From the NCBI GenBank assembly GCA_947246015.1, contig CAMXQE010000016.1, positions 1 through 64,000 of the forward strand: a stretch of 64,000 nucleotides of DNA, read 5' to 3'. Both the position numbers and the translations under genes were made by a program. Below, piece by piece: positions 7,445 through 14,469 of this stretch (positions within the stretch are counted from its first letter, which is position 1; each line of letters starts with the position of its first letter). The notes under the pieces are model-generated. The model saw only the letters and a program-made list of their open reading frames with translations. It made no database searches and had not been told where the DNA came from. The stretch is from an uncultured Lachnospiraceae bacterium (lineage in GTDB: Bacteria; Bacillota; Clostridia; Lachnospirales; Lachnospiraceae).

Positions 7445-7873
7445 ATGGTAGAAAGGTTATTAAAGAAACAGAATATGACAAAATACCGACTTGCGGTAGA
7501 AGCAGGTATTCCTCACGCTACATTGAATGATATATGCAGTGGAAAAACCAGACTGGAAAAATGCAGTGCAGAAACGGTATATAAATTAGCAAAGGCGTTA
7601 GGCGTTTCTATGGAGATGCTGACAGTTGCAGGAATTCAGAATGCAGAAAGAGAACGGGCCTATGAATATGGCTTGCCAGAATATTTGCAGCATGATTTAG
7701 ATGCCTATAAGGAAGGTCTGAAAAACAAGTCTGATTTATTGGATTGCCTGTGGGGAGAGCTGTATGGAAGTATTAACATAGCAGAAATTAATGATGGAGC
7801 AATTACCCGGGAACATGCAGAGTTTCTACGGAACAAGTATCTTTTCGGAGGAAAACATAACAGGAAAGATTGA
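7445..7873 (+). CDS. XRE-family transcriptional regulator (HipB-like)
   Basis: ATG at 7445 follows GAGGAGGAG; the longer frame from 7343 includes the promoter and is rejected. The product has 142 residues. Residues 1-60 are a helix-turn-helix: 'MVERLLKKQNMTKYRLAVEA' followed by a recognition helix 'PHATLNDICSGKTRLEKCS' and the usual 'YKLAKALGVSMEML'. The C-terminal half is helical and unassigned. It overlaps a HipA-like kinase gene, so the pair has the layout of a HipB/HipA-type module in which this protein binds DNA and restrains the kinase. The regulator itself looks intact. Confidence 0.85.
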   Translation: MVERLLKKQNMTKYRLAVEAGIPHATLNDICSGKTRLEKCSAETVYKLAKALGVSMEMLTVAGIQNAERERAYEYGLPEYLQHDLDAYKEGLKNKSDLLDCLWGELYGSINIAEINDGAITREHAEFLRNKYLFGGKHNRKD

Positions 7874-8558
7874 TTTTACAAACTGCAAAAAGATTTTAGA
7901 AAGGGCATACAATGGTGCTAACGGAAAGAAGATTGCAGTGGAATATAATGGAAGAGAGTATATGCTTAAGTTTTCGCCGTCGGGTGCGATGAAGCCGATA
8001 GAGCTGTCCTATACGAACAGTTGTATTAGTGAGCATATAGCAAGCAGTATTTTTAACATGGTTGGTATCAAGGTACAGGAAACCCTGCTTGGAAACTTTG
8101 ACAGGCACAATGGAAACTGGAGCTTTTTGTTTGATGATTTCACGAAAGAGGCAAGTCTTGCTCCGATTTATGACTGCGGAAGCTGTCTGTTGCCACAGGC
8201 AGACGAAAGGATTAAGGAACAGGCACTGATAAATGAAGATGTGATGAATGCCAGGATATATCAATTTCCATCATCAACAATTAAGTTAGACGGAAGAAAA
8301 ATCAATTACTCTGATTTTCTTATGTCGGCAGAGGAGTCGGAATGTAATGCCGCAGTACAAAGAATGGTTCCAAAGATTAACTTGGAGCAGATAAAAGGGT
8401 TTATTGATGAAGTACCCTATATCACAGAGTTGCAGAAAAACTTTTATATGAGGTATATAACGGCAAGGTTTGAACAGATTTTAAAGTCTGCTTATGACAT
8501 GGTAATGTCAGAAAAGCAGGAACTGTCGGAAACGTCGGAACCGAATATGACAATGTAA
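7857..8558 (+). pseudogene. HipA-like (CtkA-type) kinase with internal deletion and lost start
   Basis: The frame contains 'KIDFTNCKKILERAYNGANG' at the start, the catalytic loop 'LLGNFDRHNGNWSF' and the metal loop 'APIYDCGSCLLPQ'. These mark the HipA-like serine/threonine kinases of gut Firmicutes. Intact relatives, as I recall them, have some 80 residues between the 'VQETLLG' strand and the 'LLGNFDRHNGNW' loop. Here the two are fused at the shared LLG, so the nucleotide-binding middle is gone. The codon at the expected start, seven bases after GGAGG, is ATA rather than ATG; an ATG at 7791 in the same frame lacks a good ribosome binding site. The protein is probably inactive, although a short form could be made. 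Confidence 0.7.
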
Positions 8559-8740
8559 TAGATGTACTGAAAGGACACCGTAAAAAATGCGGTGTCATTG
8601 ATTATCTGCTTTGCCATTACACCCCTTATCAATGCAGGCTTATCAAAAAGGGTTTTGCGAGTAGTGCTTGGAGAATGGCATTTGCAGGGATTTTTATATT
8701 TTTGCTATAGTAAGAGCCGAGAAAGATGAACAAAATGTAA

Positions 8741-8769
8741 TTGATGGGTCTGCTATTTGATGATATACT
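8741..8769 (+). promoter_or_regulatory. Promoter of the BrnT/BrnA-like pair
   Basis: TTGATG (8741-8746) and TATACT (8764-8769) are spaced by 17 bases, 32 bases before the brnT-like start. A second candidate, TTGCAG at 8682 with TATAGT at 8706 (spacer 18), lies upstream. Confidence 0.5.
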
Positions 8770-8800
8770 GTTAGCATGGAATAATCCAAGAGGAATAAAA

Positions 8801-9079
8801 ATGAAATTTGAGTGGGATGAAAATAAGAATATTATAAACAAAGAAAAACATAAAATTTCTTTTGAAACGGCAGTATATGTGTTTGATGATCCTTATTATA
8901 TTGAAATGTATGATTTTGAGCATAGTGTTGATGAGGATAGATATATTGCGATAGGAAAAGTCGGAGATGTATTGTTTGTGGTTTTTACGGAAAGAAAAGA
9001 AACGATTAGATTAATTTCAGCCAGACTTGCAACAAATGCAGAAAGGAATCTTTATTATGACCAGAACATTAATTATTGA
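8801..9079 (+). CDS. brnT: BrnT-family type II toxin
   Basis: ATG at 8801 follows AAGAGG. The 92-residue product has the BrnT signature: 'MKFEWDENKNIINKEKHKIS' followed by 'FETAVYVFDDP', 'EDRYIAIGKVGDVLFVVFTE', and 'IRLISARLATNAERNLY'. BrnT proteins are RelE-fold ribonucleases that stop translation and are neutralised by BrnA. The H of 'KEKHKIS' and the R residues of 'IRLISAR' match the usual catalytic pattern. The toxin gene precedes and overlaps the antitoxin gene by 23 bases, the typical brnTA order. Confidence 0.88.
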   Translation: MKFEWDENKNIINKEKHKISFETAVYVFDDPYYIEMYDFEHSVDEDRYIAIGKVGDVLFVVFTERKETIRLISARLATNAERNLYYDQNINY

Positions 9080-9236
9080 AAGCGGACAAAAACCAACGGA
9101 AGAGCAGCTTAAAGAGGTTGAAGAGGCAAAAAAAAGCCCTATAAATTTTGATGAGGATTGTGAAGAATTGTCACCAGCCATGATGAAGGCGTTTAGGAGT
9201 GCAGTTGTGCAGCGAAATCGTAAGAAAAAGGCTTAA
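9057..9236 (+). CDS. BrnA-like antitoxin
   Basis: ATG at 9057 is preferred (GAAAGGAAT upstream). The 59-residue product begins 'MTRTLIIESGQKPTEEQLKE' and continues with 'SPINFDEDCEELSPAMMKAF', an acidic-to-amphipathic pattern common in short antitoxins beside BrnT. It lacks a clear full BrnA ribbon-helix-helix, so the assignment rests mainly on position and overlap with the toxin gene. It would bind and neutralise the toxin; DNA binding by this short form is uncertain. Confidence 0.7.
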   Translation: MTRTLIIESGQKPTEEQLKEVEEAKKSPINFDEDCEELSPAMMKAFRSAVVQRNRKKKA

Positions 9237-9399
9237 AAACTGATAAAAATATAAACTATATAGAAAATATGTAATGGATGCGAACAACTGAATACAGAAA
9301 ATAGGGGAAGTGTTCATCCTTTTGGCTTATTCATTAGTTTATTGCGGCAGAGATGTTGGAGCATACTTATGAATTTTCTTTTAAATATCCGTTCTTTTT

Positions 9400-9837
9400 T
9401 TGTTGATGACATTTGGAAGAATTTCCAACTTAATTATATTTCATTTTGAATTGAACATTATATTTGATGCTGTATATGTGACGGGCTGGTGTATGCGGGT
9501 GTTTAAGGAGAAAGGCAGCCGGCTGTTTGATTTTTTCAGCAGAACCTGGAAAGCATATAAGATAAATGTACTGGCATTAGCAGTATTGTTTATTCTTATG
9601 CATCCGGCATGGTGCCGGATGTCAACCGTTGTGCGGACGGTGCAATATCTGGCAAGTGGTGAGGCGAAGCATCAAATCCTTTTGGACGCTAGTATGAAAG
9701 ATGTGGAGTTGGAACCTATTTCAGTGTCGGCAGGGGTTTTGTTTAATTATGATATTGTGGAAGACCCGGAGGGATGGCCAAATACCGTGATGGCGTATTT
9801 CTTTAATAAAGATAGTGTGAAGTTGAAAGTGGATTAA
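9400..9837 (+). pseudogene. 3' part of a membrane glycan-assembly-type gene (DUF6056-like)
   Basis: The open frame of up to 145 codons has its convincing part from about 9493 onward. It shows one hydrophobic helix ('KINVLALAVLFILMHPAW') and a tail with 'YDIVEDPEGWPNTVMAYFFN'. DUF6056 multi-pass membrane proteins end with a loop of the form 'D..W.N...A.YY', which this tail resembles. The many upstream helices of that family are missing, and no good ribosome binding site precedes the first ATG. It is best taken as a truncated relic at the right end of the accessory island. The family link is a weak recollection. Confidence 0.4.
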
Positions 9838-9914
9838 GGGATTTCCTATCGCCGGACGGCAGGGACACGGAAGCCGGAATATTCAAAAGGTTTAAGAAGT
9901 AATTTCAGATTAGA

Positions 9915-9953
9915 CAGTACAGCTTTGGCGATAAGGGCTGTACTGCTTTTTTA
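9915..9953 (+). terminator. Rho-independent terminator
   Basis: CAGTACAGC (9915-9923) pairs perfectly with GCTGTACTG (9937-9945), followed by CTTTTTTAT. It separates the island from the pheA leader region. Its T-run passes directly into the dispersed two-hairpin element at 9951. Confidence 0.85.
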
Positions 9954-10040
9954 TGCACAGGGGCATCCAAAGGAAGTGTGTCAGCAGAGCTGACGGATGC
10001 CCCGCGCGGCGAGTAGGGAGAGAAACCTTCCCTGCTCGAT
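9951..10040 (+). repeat. Dispersed two-hairpin element, copy 1
   Basis: The element begins TTATGCACAGG and ends CCCTGCTCGAT. It folds as stem 1 (GGGGCATCC/GGATGCCCC, 9960-9968 with 9995-10003, enclosing a GTCAG/CTGAC hairpin) and stem 2 (GAGTAGGGA/TCCCTGCTC, 10011-10019 with 10029-10037). A second copy stands at 38375-38460 with the same ends and both stems. In stem 2 three pairs change between copies without losing pairing. Both copies follow a terminator and precede an operon. Function is unknown. Confidence 0.65.
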
Positions 10041-10093
10041 TTTCATAGGAAAGTGTGATGGAAAGTGTGATGGAATGAAAAAGAAAAATCCTG

Positions 10094-10122
10094 TTGTAAC
10101 AAAGAAAGGATATGGTTATAAT
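10094..10122 (+). promoter_or_regulatory. Candidate promoter of pheA
   Basis: TTGTAA (10094-10099) and TATAAT (10117-10122) are spaced by exactly 17 bases, about 107 bases before pheA. No T-box antiterminator motif was found in the leader. Confidence 0.65.
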
Positions 10123-10228
10123 GGAACTTAGGAAGTTTGGTCAAATATAGACTGGAATCGTTACATATGACATAGAGAGTAAAAGAAAGTATAAAAAGCA
10201 TAAAACAGCATAAAGGAAGGAAAACATC

Positions 10229-11356
10229 ATGGATTTGACGAAGTTAAGGGAGCAGATTGACATCATCGACAAACAGATTGTGGAACTGTATGAACAACGG
10301 ATGGATGTATCCAAACAGGTGGCACAGTATAAGATTGAAACAGGAAAGAAAGTGTTTGATAAAGAGCGGGAAGAAGAAAAGCTCAGGAAAGTGAAATCCA
10401 TGACGCATAATGAATTTAACAGCCTGGGAGTAGAGGAACTCTTTGAGCAGATTATGTCCATGAGCAGAAAGCTGCAGTATAAGATGCTGACGGAGAAAGG
10501 AACAAGCGGCAGACTGCCGTTTATCGGGGTGGACAGGCTGGACGCGGAACATGCCAGGGTGGTGTTCCCCGGTGCGGAAGGGGCTTATACACAGGCAGCG
10601 ATGGAACAGTATTTCGGAAAGAATATCAACAGCTTCCATGTGGATACCTTTCGGGATGCGATGATTGCCATTGATGAGGGAAGCGCGGATTATGCGGTCC
10701 TTCCGATAGAAAATTCCACGGCGGGCATTGTCAATGAGATTTATGATATGCTGGTAGAATTTGAAAATTATATCGTAGGCGAGCAGATTATCAAAATTGA
10801 GCATTGCCTTATGGCGGTGCCCGGAACGAAGCTGGATGACATCAAAACGGTGTATTCCCATCCCCAGTCGCTGATGCAGAGCTCCCGGTATTTACAGGAA
10901 CATGCTTCGTGGCGGCAGATTAGCATGAACAACAATGCTTTTGCGGCGAGGAAGGTATCAGAGGACAAGGATAGGACACAGGCTGCGATTGCCGGAGCAC
11001 ATGCGGCGGAAACTTACGGTCTTGAAATTCTGGAAAAAGGCGTGAACCAGTCCAGTATAAATTCCACCCGTTTTATTATTGTGACGAATCAGAAGATTTT
11101 CCTAAAAGATGCAAAAAAGGTAAGCATATGTTTTGAAGTGCCTCATAAGAGCGGTTCCCTCTACCATATGCTGTCCCATTTTATCTACAATAACCTGAAT
11201 ATGAATAAAATCGAGAGCCGTCCCATAGAGGACAGGAATTGGGAGTACCGTTTCTTTATTGATTTTGACGGGAATCTGGCAGACAGCGCGGTGAAAAACG
11301 CCCTGCGGGGTCTGCGGGACGAAGCACGGGAAATGAGGATTCTGGGGAATTATTAG
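10229..11356 (+). CDS. pheA: Bifunctional chorismate mutase / prephenate dehydratase (P-protein)
   Basis: The 375-residue protein has three parts. Residues 1-85 are an AroQ chorismate mutase ('LREQIDIIDKQIVELYEQRM', then 'VAQYKIETGKKVFDKEREEE'). Residues 110-290 are prephenate dehydratase ('FPGAEGAYTQAAMEQYFG', 'YAVLPIENSTAGIVNEIYD', 'NSTRFIIV'). Residues 300-375 are an ACT regulatory domain with 'HKSGSLYHML' and 'NKIESRPIEDRNWEYRFFID'; the ESRP motif is the phenylalanine-binding hallmark. It makes phenylpyruvate from chorismate in the cytoplasm and is expected to be feedback-inhibited by phenylalanine. Length and domain order fit the family. The ribosome binding site is AAGGAAGG. Confidence 0.96.
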   Translation: MDLTKLREQIDIIDKQIVELYEQRMDVSKQVAQYKIETGKKVFDKEREEEKLRKVKSMTHNEFNSLGVEELFEQIMSMSRKLQYKMLTEKGTSGRLPFIGVDRLDAEHARVVFPGAEGAYTQAAMEQYFGKNINSFHVDTFRDAMIAIDEGSADYAVLPIENSTAGIVNEIYDMLVEFENYIVGEQIIKIEHCLMAVPGTKLDDIKTVYSHPQSLMQSSRYLQEHASWRQISMNNNAFAARKVSEDKDRTQAAIAGAHAAETYGLEILEKGVNQSSINSTRFIIVTNQKIFLKDAKKVSICFEVPHKSGSLYHMLSHFIYNNLNMNKIESRPIEDRNWEYRFFIDFDGNLADSAVKNALRGLRDEAREMRILGNY

Positions 11357-11451
11357 GAAGCCGGAGGAGGGATGGACGATACGGTTGGGCGGATTTTCCA
11401 TGCCGTATCGTAAGAACCGGAAAAAAGGAAAGACATGGAGCGGACAATAAA

Positions 11452-12753
11452 ATGTGGGAAAAAGAACTGATTATATACAAAGATTTTGAGGACGGAAACC
11501 TGCTTCACGATATGGCATGGCTGATGGAACATTACGGTGATGGGGATGATAAGGAAGAAAATAAAAAAGAAGATAAAAAAGCCCTTCTGTACGATTGTAT
11601 GCACCGTCTCCTGGAAATGGCGGGGCACCACGGATTCTATGGGAATCTGTGGCACTGTTATCTTACCAATCTTCTCGTAAACAATGAAAACAGCTACAGT
11701 ATGGCATGTGAAATCCGGGGGGAAGTGGAGGGTACCATCAATTGTGCAGTGCTTCACGATATCCTGATTTTTAAAAAGTTTTATGATTATGACTTTACGG
11801 ATATGATGAAAGCGCTGGATATGGACTGCTTTTCGTTAATACTGTCTTACGATAGCTGCAGGCAGGGGAGCAAGGTATATAACACCCGTATCTGCAAGAG
11901 AATCTGTGACCTGGCGGTGAAGTTTACGCAGGACCACTCACCGGAGGAAATGAAAGCGACGCTGACGGAATTTTATAAGGAGTACGGCGTAGGAAAATTC
12001 GGTCTGCACAAAGCATTCCGTATTGCCCACGATGAGCAGGGCGTACAGATTGTCCCGATTCTCAATATCGCCCATGTCCGCCTGGAGGATTTGGTAGGGT
12101 ATGAAATCCCGAAGAAGAAGCTCACTGATAATACTGAGGCATTTGTGGAGGGGAGAAAAGCCAATAACTGCCTGCTGTTCGGTGATGCGGGAACGGGGAA
12201 ATCTTCCAGCATCAAGGCGATTGCCAATGAATATTATGAGAAGGGGCTTCGCATTATAGAAGTTTATAAGCACCAGTTTCAGGATTTGAATGACGTAATT
12301 GCACAGATTAAAAACCGTAATTATAAATTCATTATTTATATGGACGATTTAAGTTTTGAGGAGTTTGAAATCGAATATAAATATCTGAAAGCGGTAATAG
12401 AGGGCGGTTTGGAGAAAAAGCCTGAAAATGTGCTGATTTATGCCACTTCCAACCGCAGGCATCTCATAAAGGAAACCTTTGCGGATAAGGAAGGGCGCAG
12501 AGACCAGCTCCATTCCAGCGATACGGTACAGGAGAAATTATCGCTGGTATCCCGCTTCGGCGTGACGATTTTCTTCTGTGCGCCGGATAAGAAGGAGTTT
12601 CAGGAAATTGTCCGTGTGCTTGCGGACAGGCACCATATTACCATGCCGGAGGAAGAACTGCTTTTGGAGGCAAACAAATGGGAGCTGGCGCATGGCGGGC
12701 TTTCGGGGCGGACAGCGCAGCAGTTTATTGATTATCTGTTGGGAAAAGCGTAA
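11452..12753 (+). CDS. DUF815-family AAA ATPase
   Basis: This 433-residue protein has an N-terminal helical half and a C-terminal ATPase. Walker A is 'GDAGTGKSSS' at residues 244-253. Walker B is 'KFIIYMDDLSFEEFE' about 50 residues later, and 'VLIYATSNRRHLIKETF' follows as sensor 1. These features define the DUF815 ATPases, which are cytoplasmic and of unknown role. ATG at 11452 is taken. In this window it lies between pheA and the polyphosphate genes on the same strand with gaps of about 50-95 bases, so cotranscription with ppx is likely. Function is not known. Confidence 0.9.
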   Translation: MWEKELIIYKDFEDGNLLHDMAWLMEHYGDGDDKEENKKEDKKALLYDCMHRLLEMAGHHGFYGNLWHCYLTNLLVNNENSYSMACEIRGEVEGTINCAVLHDILIFKKFYDYDFTDMMKALDMDCFSLILSYDSCRQGSKVYNTRICKRICDLAVKFTQDHSPEEMKATLTEFYKEYGVGKFGLHKAFRIAHDEQGVQIVPILNIAHVRLEDLVGYEIPKKKLTDNTEAFVEGRKANNCLLFGDAGTGKSSSIKAIANEYYEKGLRIIEVYKHQFQDLNDVIAQIKNRNYKFIIYMDDLSFEEFEIEYKYLKAVIEGGLEKKPENVLIYATSNRRHLIKETFADKEGRRDQLHSSDTVQEKLSLVSRFGVTIFFCAPDKKEFQEIVRVLADRHHITMPEEELLLEANKWELAHGGLSGRTAQQFIDYLLGKA

Positions 12754-12801
12754 GAGAGCGGCGGAATGCAGGGGAATATGATATGAGAGGAGTGGGGTCA
12801 G

Positions 12802-14340
12802 ATGAAAACATTTGCGGCGATAGACGTAGGTTCCTTTGAACTTTCCATGAAGATTTTTGAAATATCTTCCAAAACAGGGATGCGTGAGATTGACCATATC
12901 AGGCATCATATCGATTTGGGGATGGATACTTATGCCACCGGTAAGATAACTTATGCGCGGGTGGATGAACTGTGTCGTTATCTGAATGAATTTACGCAGA
13001 TTATGAAAACCTATAAGGTGTCGGAATATAAGGCATACGGTACAAGCGCCATCAGGGAAACGGAAAATACCACGATTATCCTTGACCAGATACGGCAGAG
13101 GACAGGCATCAGCGTGGAAGTGCTGAGCAACTCGGAGCAGCGTTTCCTGGATTATAAATCCATAGCCTTTATGGGGGAAGCATTTAACAGGTTTATTGAA
13201 AAAGGGACGGCGATTGTGGATGTCGGCGGAGGAAGCATCCAGATTTCCCTTTTTGATAAAGACACCCTGATTGCCACACAGAACCTGCGGTTAGGCGTTT
13301 TGCGGATTAGGGATTACCTGTACCACCTGGATGTGGGACGGGCGCAGTATGAGACACTGATTGATGAACTGGTAGCTTCCCAGCTTTCCGTATTCCGGAA
13401 ACTGTACCTGAAAGACAAGCAGATTGAAAATATTATAATCGTGGATGACTATATTTCCGCCCTTCTCCGGAAAAGGAATATTGCGGATAAAGTGGGAGAC
13501 CAGGTGGACGTGGAAACCTTTGATAAGTTTATGAAGCTGCTCAAAGAGCGGACACTGCAGGAACTGACCAGACTGTTCGACATGCCGGAAGAAAATGTGA
13601 TGCTCTTATTCATTACTTATGTACTGATGACACGGATTATACAGGCGATGGGAGCCAGACTGCTTTGGGTGCCCGGGGTGACACTGTGTGACGGCATTGC
13701 TTATGAATATGCCCAAAACAATAAAATCGTTCTTCCGGCACATGATTTTGAACAGGATATCATAGCCTGTACACAGAATATCAGCAAGCGTTATATGGGC
13801 AGCAGGAAGCGCGGGGAGACTTTGGAGCGGATTGCGCTGACTATTTTTGACAGCATGAAGCGGGTGCACGGATTCGGGGAAAGAGAGCGTCTGCTGCTGC
13901 GGATTGCCACTCTGCTGCATGACTGCGGAAAGTATATCAGCATGGCGGATTTGGGAGAGTGTTCTTATAGTATCATCATTGCGACGGAAATCATCGGTCT
14001 GTCCCATTTGGAGCAGGAAATCGTGGCGAATGTGGTAAAATACAACCATATGGAGTTTGAATACTATGACGAGATGGGAAAGATGTCCACGCTGGACCGG
14101 GAATCCTATCTCAAAATCGCCAAGCTTACGGCAATCCTGCGTGTGGCAAACGGACTGGACAGAAGCCATAAGCAGAAGTTTAAGAATGTAAAGACGCGGC
14201 TGATTGACAATGAGCTTGTCATTACGGTAGAAACAAATGAGGATATCACGCTGGAAAAGGGAATGTTCAACCACCGCGCGGAATTTTTTGAAGAAGTTTA
14301 CAGTGTCAGGCCGGTAATTAAGCAAAAGAGAACTTTATGA
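12802..14340 (+). CDS. ppx: Ppx/GppA phosphatase with C-terminal HD domain
   Basis: The product has 512 residues. Residues 1-300 form the actin-like ASKHA fold: 'FAAIDVGSFELSMKIFEIS' and the second phosphate loop 'AIVDVGGGSIQISLFD'. Residues 320-500 form an HD-type domain with 'RIATLLHDCGKYISM' and 'VVKYNHMEFEY'. Such proteins release phosphate from the end of polyphosphate or hydrolyse pppGpp. The gene stands 130 bases before ppk, a common pairing of polyphosphate breakdown and synthesis. The substrate (polyphosphate or pppGpp) cannot be told from sequence alone. Confidence 0.9.
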   Translation: MKTFAAIDVGSFELSMKIFEISSKTGMREIDHIRHHIDLGMDTYATGKITYARVDELCRYLNEFTQIMKTYKVSEYKAYGTSAIRETENTTIILDQIRQRTGISVEVLSNSEQRFLDYKSIAFMGEAFNRFIEKGTAIVDVGGGSIQISLFDKDTLIATQNLRLGVLRIRDYLYHLDVGRAQYETLIDELVASQLSVFRKLYLKDKQIENIIIVDDYISALLRKRNIADKVGDQVDVETFDKFMKLLKERTLQELTRLFDMPEENVMLLFITYVLMTRIIQAMGARLLWVPGVTLCDGIAYEYAQNNKIVLPAHDFEQDIIACTQNISKRYMGSRKRGETLERIALTIFDSMKRVHGFGERERLLLRIATLLHDCGKYISMADLGECSYSIIIATEIIGLSHLEQEIVANVVKYNHMEFEYYDEMGKMSTLDRESYLKIAKLTAILRVANGLDRSHKQKFKNVKTRLIDNELVITVETNEDITLEKGMFNHRAEFFEEVYSVRPVIKQKRTL

Positions 14341-14469
14341 GGAATAATGTGTAACATCCGTCTTTGACCGGAGCGTTACGGTAATGTTCTATAAAGACGT
14401 GTTAAGGAAGACAGAAAGACAGGCAAAACAGAGAAGGAGAAATAAACGGCAAGAAGGGGTTGGTCAAAA

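Noticed and set aside
9951..10228. T-box or amino-acid leader for pheA
   Set aside because: No T-box sequence, no phenylalanine-rich leader peptide and no alternative terminator before pheA were found; the same element also occurs before the sugar operon.
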